From contig DLLF01000019.1 of assembly GCA_002477945.1 (NCBI GenBank), positions 48,900 through 77,348 on the forward strand: a stretch of DNA of 28,449 nucleotides. The letters run 5' to 3'. Both the position numbers and the translations under genes were made by a program. How positions within the stretch are numbered: position 1 is the first letter of the stretch; the number at the start of each line of letters is the position of its first letter. Below, piece by piece: positions 17,301 through 23,791 of this stretch. The notes below the pieces were generated by a model. The model was not told where the DNA came from and ran no database searches. It saw only the letters and a program-made list of their open reading frames with translations. Source of the DNA: Bacteroidales bacterium UBA7569. GTDB taxonomy: Bacteria; Bacteroidota; Bacteroidia; Bacteroidales; Paludibacteraceae.

Positions 17301-18614
17301 CGTCTGCGCGACGAGAAGACGGGGGTGGTTCTCACTACGTTCAATATCCCGTATGCTTCCAAACTCTTTGTCGAGAATGGGAAAGCGTATGCAAAGGGAC
17401 AGAAAATCTGTGAGTGGGATCCTTTCAACGCCACAATCGTGATTGAAAGTGAAGGTACTGTTCGCTACGATGATGTCATTGAAAACGTAACGGCTAAGAC
17501 GGAAACCGATGAGGCTACCGGCCTGCGTGAGACGATTATTATCGACTCCAAGGATAAAACAAAGATGCCGTCGGCTGTTATCCTCGATAAGAGTGGTAAT
17601 GTCCTCCATACCTACAACTTGCCTATCAATGCCCACCTCGTTCCTAAGGATGGCGAGAAAGTGAAAGTGGGTGACCTCTTGATCAAGATTCCTCGTACTG
17701 TGGGTAAAGCAGGCGATATCACGGGTGGTCTTCCTCGGGTTACCGAACTGTTCGAGGCTCGTAACTCTTCCAATCCTGCAATTGTCAGCGAAATCGATGG
17801 TGAGGTTACGTTCGGTAAAATCAAACGTGGTAACCGTGAACTTACCATCACATCTCGTCTTGGAGAGGAAAAGAAATATCTTATCCCTCTGTCAAAGCAG
17901 ATTTTGGTACAGGAGAACGACTTCGTCCGTGCAGGTACACCGCTTTCCGATGGTGCCGTAACGCCGGATGATATCTTGGCAATCAAGGGCCCTACCGCTG
18001 TGCAAGACTATATTGTCAACGAGGTACAGGATGTCTATCGTCTGCAAGGTGTGAAGATCAACGATAAGCATTTTGAGATTATCGTACGTCAGATGATGCG
18101 CAAGGTGGAAATCCTTGATCCGGGTGATACGCGTTTCTTGGAAAAACAAGTGGTTGATAAAAACGACTTCATGGAAGAGAACGATCGTATTTGGGGAAAG
18201 AAAGTGGTTGTAGATGCCGGAGATAGTGAGGTGCTGAAGCGTGGCCAGATTGTTGCTCCTCGTCGTTTGCACGATGAGAACTCGAGTCTCAAGCGCCGCG
18301 ACAAACGTCTTGTAGAGACACGTGACGCAATGCCTGCTACTTCTTCGCAGATTCTGCAAGGTATCACGCGTGCTGCCCTCGGAACCAAGTCCTTTATGTC
18401 GGCTGCTTCTTTCCAGGAGACCAACAAAGTCTTGAACGATGCGGCTATCAATGGCAAGGTTGACTATTTGGAGGGAATGAAAGAGAACGTTATCTGCGGT
18501 CACTTGATTCCTGCCGGTACGGGACTTCGCGAGTTCAGTCAGTTGGTTGTACACAACAAAGAGGAATACGAACATCTGCAAGCCTTGAAGCAAGAAGCCG
18601 AAGATGTAGAATAA
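14331..18614 (+). CDS. rpoC: DNA-directed RNA polymerase beta' subunit
   Basis: This 1427-aa beta' subunit carries the catalytic magnesium site NADFDGDQ (475-482, with Asp477, 479 and 481). The N-terminal zinc ribbon has Cys65, 67, 80 and 83 (CHCG, CDRCG). The second zinc site uses Cys819, 893, 900 and 903 ([18 protein letters not shown]). The bridge and trigger regions ([22 protein letters not shown]) and the C-terminal block with GTGLREF are present. The protein is full length without frameshift. It ends the operon and is followed 18 bp later by a long-stem terminator. Confidence 0.99.
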   Translation: [1427 protein letters not shown]

Positions 18615-18632
18615 ACATTCTTTGTTCAACAA

Positions 18633-18674
18633 AAAGAGGGTGGGTAGTGCTGCCAAGCATTGCTCACTCTCTTT
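18633..18674 (+). terminator. terminator hairpin at the end of the rpo operon
   Basis: A 19-bp stem (18633-18651 with 18656-18674) contains four G-U pairs and has a GCCA loop. The downstream sequence is GTTTGTG, a weak T tract. The position, 18 bp after the rpoC stop, supports the call. Confidence 0.7.
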
Positions 18675-18754
18675 GTTTGTGTATGGCAAAATGTTATGTA
18701 ATGTACTCTTGTATTGGCAAATTTACATTTTTTTGCATGAAAATATACAAAGTG

Positions 18755-18785
18755 TTGTCTGTTTGAAAACTATACTTTACCTTTG
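18755..18785 (+). promoter_or_regulatory. promoter for the C25-type protease
   Basis: TTG at 18755-18757, 20-bp spacer, TACCTTTG at 18778-18785. The predicted leader to the ATG at 18857 is about 65 nt. Confidence 0.65.
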
Positions 18786-18856
18786 TGCATAGAATTGTCT
18801 GTTAGAGTAAAGTAACGATATTGGAGTCGTTTCTATAGAACCAAAATATATTTACT

Positions 18857-19237
18857 ATGAACAGAATTGCATCAATCAATCAACGACCCTGTCAGTGTAA
18901 GATAGGTATTCTGTTAGTTTTCCTGATTTTGTTTCCTTTGCACCTTTGGAGTGCTCCTCTTTCTTCTGTCTTGCATCCGGAATATACATTGTCAGTTGAT
19001 GGCAATCGGTATATTATCGACTTCGTAATGCCGGAATATCGGATAATGCGGGAAGACTCGTTAGATGCTGTCGAAGAACGGCACTTTGGACCTTGGGTAA
19101 GTATGAAGGAGGATGATTGTCCCGTTTTTGACATCATTGATGTGAGAGCCGATTGCGATTATACGGACATCACATCATATCCCGAATCCGTTCTTTTCAG
19201 TAGATCTGCTTGTTCCTCAATATGCAGAGAGCGTTAA
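18857..19237 (+). CDS. N-terminal part of a frameshifted C25-type secreted protease
   Basis: This 126-codon frame starts with a long signal peptide (hydrophobic stretch IGILLVFLILFPLHLWSA, about 17-34) and a mature start resembling secreted-protease prodomains (YTLSVDGNRYIIDFVMPEY). Its last sensible residues are TSYPESVL. After the T run at 19194-19197 the frame degrades to a Cys- and Arg-rich end. The next frame continues smoothly as SVDLLVPQYAESVKVEF and then enters the protease at 19260. I read this as the front of one gene spanning 18857-20906 (about 682 aa if corrected). It has its own promoter. Whether the shift is real, reversible or an assembly error cannot be told from one sequence. 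Confidence 0.7.
   Translation: MNRIASINQRPCQCKIGILLVFLILFPLHLWSAPLSSVLHPEYTLSVDGNRYIIDFVMPEYRIMREDSLDAVEERHFGPWVSMKEDDCPVFDIIDVRADCDYTDITSYPESVLFSRSACSSICRER
19194..19197 (+). other. frameshift site in the protease gene (TTTT run)
   Basis: Removing one T from this run joins the upstream frame (..YPESVL) to the downstream frame (SVDLLVPQYAESVKV..) with no gap or stop. A one-base insertion here therefore explains the split gene. Confidence 0.7.
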
Positions 19238-19259
19238 AGTAGAATTCTTACCAAACAAT

Positions 19260-20906
19260 ATGGAGGAAGTGTTTCTCAATCGCTACATTCAGCCCGCAGT
19301 TTCTGAACTTGATTCCGAAGAAGAATGTTTCAATTTTCAGTACTATAAGAATGGAGCGGATAGTGCTTATCCGAAAGGATTCTACAGAGATTACTATGAA
19401 CTGAGCGATCTTTATATGGTTGGCGCATGGAAAGGAGTAACTTTGTCCATATTCCCTTTTGCCTATTATCCTAATGTCGGTACCGCAAAAGTCCTCAAAA
19501 CGGGTCGCTTCATTATTGATTTTGATGGTGGAAACCTAAAGGATGAAATATCGGATGTTTTGCAGCACTCTGATTTTACGGCAACGATGGCAAAACTGAC
19601 TTTCAATACTTTCGATGACGATGCCGTAAAACTGGACGAACGTCCTTCCTACCTTATAGTGGCGGCTCGGAAAGCAATGGCTTCCTGTCTCCAACCCTAC
19701 GTGAATTACAAAATGGGGCAGGGATATAATGCGCAGGTTGTCTATTTGGATCAGTGTGGAAAATTGGGGTGCGATGGAGATGTTATGAAGGATTTTATCA
19801 ATAAGAACAATGGTGTTTGTTCCAATCCTGATTATGTCCTGTTGGTAGGTAATCTAAAGGAAATACCGCCTTATTCTGGAAAGAATATAGACACAGACCC
19901 TTATACGGATGATCCGTACCATCCTCACATTAGTCGTTGGATTGTCAAAGACGAAGATGGACTTTGCCTTGATCTTTCTACAATCATAACGAAAACGATG
20001 AACACGGAGTATGAATATACCCAATCTAAATCTTCTGCAGTATTGTTCTCGGGTATAGATCAAGAAAGCAAGAGCCGAAGTAGGAGATTCTTTAGACGAA
20101 TTAAGGTGGCTGCAAGGCAAAGTTTTGCTAAAATGCAAGTGCCATATACTTTGTACGATGGACGCAGTGTCGCAGTAAATTTCAATTCGATGAAGTCTGC
20201 ATTGCAGGCAAATCCTCGTTTTTTTGTGTATTCGGGGCATGGATATCCTTCCTCTTATTCGGGTATAGCGTATCCGTATGATGTATTTCCTTCTGTTCGC
20301 CAGTTGACAAATAGTATTTTATCTCTCCAAAACATATCTTCTCCATATCCCATGGGATTTGGTTTTGCATGTACATTGAATACGTATGGAATAAATGAAA
20401 GTTTTGGAGCGAGTTGGGTTTCTGAGCAATGTGGAGGAGTGTCATTTTATGGTGCAACGACGGTATCTCACACTACTTCCAATTACTATTTGTGCCGCCG
20501 AATGTTCATTACACTAAAGCAATTAACCCATCGTATGAAAAATTTCCCTATCAGCGTGTGGATCCAAACGGCGGAAACTAAATACAAAAATGCGTTGTGT
20601 ACGGAAGATCGTAAAATACAAGTGTTGAAGTATAGTTTGATAGGTGACCCGACTCTGTATGTCTATGGTTGTAAAGAGGATGGTGCTGTAGCACCATTTC
20701 ATAGTCCTCGTAGAGAAGTATTGGAGGAAACAGAAAGTGTGGTAGCAAGGGAAGAAATCTTGGTCTTTGATGTAATGGGGCGCCTGCTCTATCAAGGTGA
20801 TAAATCGGACTCCGATTTGTCCCTTCCAAGTGGTTTGTATATAGTGCAGCATATTACCGATGCAAACACCTCTTCCGAAATAATATATCCAATAACCTGT
20901 AATTGA
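19260..20906 (+). CDS. C25 (gingipain-like) cysteine peptidase with T9SS sorting domain, main part
   Basis: This frame is 548 codons from the ATG at 19260, but it is open from 19146 and makes sense from about 19197, so the ATG is internal and not the true start. Peptidase C25 features: DYVLLVGNLKEIP (191-203), the catalytic His in VYSGHG (His327), the nucleophile Cys in GFACTLN (Cys371), the SFGASWVSEQCGGVSFYG block (381-398) and YSLIGDPTLYVYG (458-470). The end (about 498-548: LVFDVMGRLLYQG, LPSGLYIVQ) matches a type A C-terminal domain of the type IX secretion system, so the enzyme is predicted to be exported and surface-attached or released. The two catalytic residues are intact; Arg or Lys specificity cannot be inferred. 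A lipoprotein gene follows 6 bp later. Confidence 0.82.
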   Translation: MEEVFLNRYIQPAVSELDSEEECFNFQYYKNGADSAYPKGFYRDYYELSDLYMVGAWKGVTLSIFPFAYYPNVGTAKVLKTGRFIIDFDGGNLKDEISDVLQHSDFTATMAKLTFNTFDDDAVKLDERPSYLIVAARKAMASCLQPYVNYKMGQGYNAQVVYLDQCGKLGCDGDVMKDFINKNNGVCSNPDYVLLVGNLKEIPPYSGKNIDTDPYTDDPYHPHISRWIVKDEDGLCLDLSTIITKTMNTEYEYTQSKSSAVLFSGIDQESKSRSRRFFRRIKVAARQSFAKMQVPYTLYDGRSVAVNFNSMKSALQANPRFFVYSGHGYPSSYSGIAYPYDVFPSVRQLTNSILSLQNISSPYPMGFGFACTLNTYGINESFGASWVSEQCGGVSFYGATTVSHTTSNYYLCRRMFITLKQLTHRMKNFPISVWIQTAETKYKNALCTEDRKIQVLKYSLIGDPTLYVYGCKEDGAVAPFHSPRREVLEETESVVAREEILVFDVMGRLLYQGDKSDSDLSLPSGLYIVQHITDANTSSEIIYPITCN

Positions 20907-20912
20907 ATCCTT

Positions 20913-21461
20913 ATGAAAAAGTCTCTTTTATTATATCTCTTGCCTCTCCTGTTCTGTGCATGCAACTACGAGATGGATCCTTATAACTTGCAACATTGGA
21001 AAGAACAGATGAGTATGTATATGGGAACATCCGTATATAATCTTGGCGATTCAATTTCTTTTATCCGCAATAACAATGAGCAACATCAGTTTGCTATCCA
21101 GAGGATTGAAGAATATCTGTTGCGGAATCATCCGCGATTTTCTCCTTATGATGGATATTCTGATGAGAAGGGATCTATATATTGGACAACCCTAATTCTT
21201 CAAATTGGTAATGAGCAAAATTTATTTACTTTCAGATTGGATAATAGAAGAAATGAGTGTTTAGACGTGGCAATATCATTTGATGATGACTATTATGATC
21301 CTACAATGTTGGAGGAGGTGACTAATAATATAGATTTCTCCAATGATACATTGGTTCTGAATAGTTGCCAAGGGAATACTGTCACTTTGGTTCGTCATGT
21401 CGGCATCACTAAAATCAAATCTGCAAACGGAGATATATGGGAACTTCAGGAAAACTATTGA
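20913..21461 (+). CDS. hypothetical lipoprotein downstream of the C25 protease
   Basis: This 182-aa protein belongs to no family I recognise. The N-terminus MKKSLLLYLLPLLFCAC has a short charged start and a hydrophobic core, with Cys17 as probable lipidation site; the lipobox FCAC is atypical. The mature part is acidic and Tyr/Asn-rich, with predicted strands (TTLILQIGNEQNLFTFRLDN, NTVTLVRHVGITKIKS) suggesting a small beta-rich domain. The 6-bp gap makes cotranscription with the protease nearly certain. Immunity, inhibition or membrane tethering of the protease are possible roles; none is shown by the sequence. Confidence 0.78.
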   Translation: MKKSLLLYLLPLLFCACNYEMDPYNLQHWKEQMSMYMGTSVYNLGDSISFIRNNNEQHQFAIQRIEEYLLRNHPRFSPYDGYSDEKGSIYWTTLILQIGNEQNLFTFRLDNRRNECLDVAISFDDDYYDPTMLEEVTNNIDFSNDTLVLNSCQGNTVTLVRHVGITKIKSANGDIWELQENY

Positions 21462-21487
21462 GTAGAGCCTGACGCCGTAATTTGTTC

Positions 21488-21614
21488 GACCCCTCAACGA
21501 CCCCTGAAGCACCCCTCAACGAGAGACTGGGAAGATGAAAATCGTACATCGTAAATCGTCCAATCGTAAATGACTTGACCCCTCAACGACCCCTGAAGCA
21601 CCCTTCAACGGGAG
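21488..21614. repeat. two 38-bp direct repeats built of 11-bp units, flanking an ATCGTAA array
   Basis: Copies at 21488-21525 and 21577-21614 differ at two bases. Each is internally three 11-bp units: GACCCCTCAAC, GACCCCTGAAG, CACCCCTCAAC (the second copy has CACCCTTCAAC). Between them 21541-21569 repeats ATCGTAC, ATCGTAA, ATCGTCC, ATCGTAA. A related GACCCCTC run occurs at 28155-28187. No gene is visible here. Confidence 0.75.
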
Positions 21615-21795
21615 GTCGGGATGATTTGATGAAGTTATTTGTCTGCTATGCAGGAAAACGAGAATCTCCGCCGTCGCAATCCGTTAGGGCAGCCGCATCA
21701 CAATGGAGAGTCTTTATGTGATTATTATAGAGGAAGACGCAAAGGAAAAAGCATATAAAAATGGTGCAGGGGGATGGATCTGCCGCTACCGGCAT

Positions 21796-21967
21796 TGTGT
21801 CGGGTGTCAAAAATGGAGCGAGAATTTCGATAAGCGGAGATACTGTCTGAGCGCAGCGAGTTTTGTCTCCGCCGAAATCCGAGCGAGATAATTTTTGGCA
21901 ACGCCCGACACACAGCCGGTGACTTTTCTTTGGTTTCTTTTCTTTTGGTCAGGCAAAAGAAAAGAAA
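21796..21967. repeat. nested inverted-repeat element of unknown type
   Basis: The outer arms are TGTGTCGGG (21796-21804) and CCCGACACA (21904-21912). Inside them, ATTTCG and GCGGAGA (21824-21840) pair with TCTCCGC and CGAAAT (21866-21878), leaving a 4-nt bulge. Next to this is a perfect 14-bp hairpin of pure pyrimidine/purine character, TTTCTTTTCTTTTG (21934-21947) with its complement (21954-21967). The short open frames across the region look like noise. It could be a non-autonomous mobile repeat or a structured transcript. The rest of the 700-bp gap (21462-22110) holds the direct repeats above and nothing else I can identify. Confidence 0.6.
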
Positions 21968-22110
21968 GGAATATCAGTTATAGAATTCTGCTTGTTCTTC
22001 TGTCTGGTGGGTTGATATGTCTGATAGACAACATCTATATGTTCCCTTTATTCTCTATTGGAGTTCTACTGTGTTTTTGGTGCCGCCGTGATAGTAATCC
22101 GTTCTGCACC

Positions 22111-22141
22111 TTGTACATATTAAAAACTTGCACTATCTTTG
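22111..22141 (+). promoter_or_regulatory. promoter for the DUF3298 lipoprotein
   Basis: TTG at 22111-22113, 20-bp spacer, TATCTTTG at 22134-22141. The leader to the ATG at 22163 would be about 15 nt. This also shows that an in-frame ATG at 22139 lies inside the promoter and is not the start. Confidence 0.72.
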
Positions 22142-22162
22142 TCACATCAAACTGTTTGGCGT

Positions 22163-22993
22163 ATGAAAAAGATATTGTTCCTTATGCTCCTGCTCGTCTT
22201 ATGGACGGGCTGTCAAAAACAGACGGAGATTGAAACGCATCAGTTCTCGGCTGCTGAAACTATCTATCCGACCGATGAGAAAACCGATAGCATGGTTGTG
22301 GAGATAGATATGGAAATTCCTACCGTACTTCCGGTGGATAGCGTACTTCTGTCTGTCAGGCAAAATATCTTGGAGCAAGTCTTCGGCAAACGCTTTTCTG
22401 CGCTGTCCCCCGATGAGGCAATGTGGGCATATATCCGCATGAACCAGGATGAATATCGCCAGATGAACCGAGAACAATTGGAAGTCCGTGAGGAAGATGA
22501 GGAAAAACAATCCGAGTTGTCAGATGACAGCGAAGAGGAGATTGACTATACATTCTGTGAGGAAAACTATATCTCGGCGCGGGTTATGGAAGTTGTCGGC
22601 AATGTCCTCGCGTATAGTGTGGAACAATATGTCTATATGGGAGGGGCGCATGGAATAGGAACACGCTTCTTCTATAACTACGACATCACCACGGGAACGC
22701 TCCTGCGTGAGGAAAGTTTGTTTGCGGAAGGCTATCGTGATAAACTGACTCACCTCCTGCGGCATAACCTTGTGATGCAAACCGAGAGTCTGCATTCTGA
22801 TGCCGACCTCGCCAATTCAGATTACTTTCAGGAAAACATTGTTCCCAACAATAATTTCTGTATTCAGTCCGGTGGCATCTCGTGGCATTTCAATCCCTAT
22901 GATATAGCACCCTATGCTTATGGCGATACCGATATTTTTGTTTCTTCGGAGGAACTGAAACCTCTCCTTCGTGAGGGAGTAACTCTTTGGTGA
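22163..22993 (+). CDS. DUF3298 / RsiV-like lipoprotein
   Basis: This 276-aa predicted lipoprotein has the signal MKKILFLMLLLVLWTGC, with lipidation at Cys17. After an acidic low-complexity stretch (about 115-140, rich in Glu, Asp and Ser) comes the DUF3298 domain with the hallmark segments YVYMGGAHGIGTRFFYNYDITTG, a Leu-rich helix, and ISWHFNPYDIAPYAYG near the end. This domain pair is known from the Bacillus lysozyme receptor and anti-sigma factor RsiV and from many Bacteroidota lipoproteins of unknown role. There is no sigma factor next to it and no transmembrane anti-sigma part, so an RsiV-like regulatory function is not supported. It stands alone on its own promoter. Confidence 0.85.
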   Translation: MKKILFLMLLLVLWTGCQKQTEIETHQFSAAETIYPTDEKTDSMVVEIDMEIPTVLPVDSVLLSVRQNILEQVFGKRFSALSPDEAMWAYIRMNQDEYRQMNREQLEVREEDEEKQSELSDDSEEEIDYTFCEENYISARVMEVVGNVLAYSVEQYVYMGGAHGIGTRFFYNYDITTGTLLREESLFAEGYRDKLTHLLRHNLVMQTESLHSDADLANSDYFQENIVPNNNFCIQSGGISWHFNPYDIAPYAYGDTDIFVSSEELKPLLREGVTLW

Positions 22994-23052
22994 ATCTTGC
23001 TTGATAGAAGATTTACGAACACATTGCACCTTGCCGGAGAAAATAGAATAAC

Positions 23053-23094
23053 CACGGATATTGCCATTCGCCTTCCAAAAGGGCAATATCCGTG
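23053..23094. terminator. 13-bp perfect hairpin in the convergent gap before ssb
   Basis: CACGGATATTGCC (23053-23065) pairs with GGCAATATCCGTG (23082-23094) around a 16-nt loop. No T run follows on the plus strand. It sits 60 bp after the lipoprotein gene and probably marks its transcript end. Confidence 0.5.
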
Positions 23095-23104
23095 CAATAT
23101 ATCT

Positions 23105-23143
23105 GAAAAATAAAAGGGAACTCATATCGGATGAGACCCCTTT
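23105..23143 (-). terminator. terminator for ssb
   Basis: On the minus strand: AAAGGG, small internal loop, CTCAT, 5-nt loop, ATGAG, CCCTTT, then TTATTTTTC. The stem plus T-rich tail, 43 bp past the ssb stop, fits an intrinsic terminator. Confidence 0.65.
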
Positions 23144-23185
23144 GTTAAATGGAAATATACATCGTTCTTGCTCGCAATTCACTGA

Positions 23186-23635
23186 CTATATCAGGAAATC
23201 GCTTTCCGTGTTCGGAAGCCCGTCCGACAAGTCTCCTGAACTGGTCGCTCCGTCGTTTGCCAAGGGTTCTTCCGCCCCCGATGGTTGGTTCTGCGTTCTT
23301 TCCGGACGATGCAGTATCATGATATTCTCTGCTATGATTTCCGTCTTGTTGCGCCGGATACCTTCCTTTTCCCACGTACGGGTTTGCAGATGGCCTTCAA
23401 CATATACTTTCATTCCCTTGCGGAGGTTTTTTTCTGCCCATTCCGCCATATTGCGCCATAGCACTATGTTGTGCCATTCGGTCCGGTCGGGTACTTGTGT
23501 GCCGTTTTGCATGGTGTAACCGCGCTCTGTGGTTGCAAGAGGGAAGTTGGCAATGGCTACTCCTCTGTCAAGATAGCGGACATCAGGATCCTGCCCTGCA
23601 TTGCCTATCAGAATAACTTTGTTTACAGATGACAT
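23186..23635 (-). CDS. ssb: single-stranded DNA-binding protein
   Basis: This 149-aa SSB coats single-stranded DNA and recruits repair and replication proteins. The ATG at 23635 (MSSVNKVILIGNAG) is preferred over a TTG two codons upstream. The OB-fold occupies about 1-108, with VNKVILIGNAGQDPDVRY, ANFPLATTERGY, TEWHNIVLWRNMAEWAEKNL and GMKVYVEGHLQTRTWEKEG. A disordered acidic tail of about 40 residues ends SDFLI; the usual tip is D-[IL]-P-F, so the partner-binding tip is somewhat unusual. It is divergent from the nuclease-family gene, with overlapping promoters. Confidence 0.96.
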   Translation of the reverse strand: MSSVNKVILIGNAGQDPDVRYLDRGVAIANFPLATTERGYTMQNGTQVPDRTEWHNIVLWRNMAEWAEKNLRKGMKVYVEGHLQTRTWEKEGIRRNKTEIIAENIMILHRPERTQNQPSGAEEPLANDGATSSGDLSDGLPNTESDFLI

Positions 23636-23678
23636 TCTCAATCGTGTGTTAAGTGTTTGTAGTGAATCGTTCTTGCCG

Positions 23679-23709
23679 CAAAGATACGCAAATTATTTGC
23701 ACAACCCAA
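23679..23709 (-). promoter_or_regulatory. ssb promoter
   Basis: On the minus strand TTG (23707-23709), 20-bp spacer, TATCTTTG (23679-23686). The spacer contains the palindrome GCAAATTATTTGC (23688-23700). It interleaves with the divergent promoter on the plus strand. Confidence 0.72.
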
Positions 23710-23727
23710 AAGATTGTAGTACTTTTG
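23696..23727 (+). promoter_or_regulatory. promoter for the nuclease-family gene
   Basis: TTTG at 23696-23699 and TACTTTTG at 23720-23727, with 20 bp between TTG and TA. Its -33 element lies within the ssb promoter spacer and overlaps the palindrome there. The leader to 23792 is about 60 nt. Confidence 0.72.
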
Positions 23728-23791
23728 CGGTGCTAAATCATAATCTTAGAAGTAACCAAAAGTGCGATAGCACGTAAATAAAACCATTTCC

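Noticed and set aside
21488..21614. CRISPR array
   Set aside because: There are only two 38-bp copies, the repeat is itself made of 11-bp units, the spacer is a simple ATCGTAA array, and no cas gene is present.
21703..22233. two short plus-strand open frames in the gap before the DUF3298 lipoprotein
   Set aside because: They run through the nested inverted repeats and the lipoprotein promoter, and their peptides show no domain or signal.
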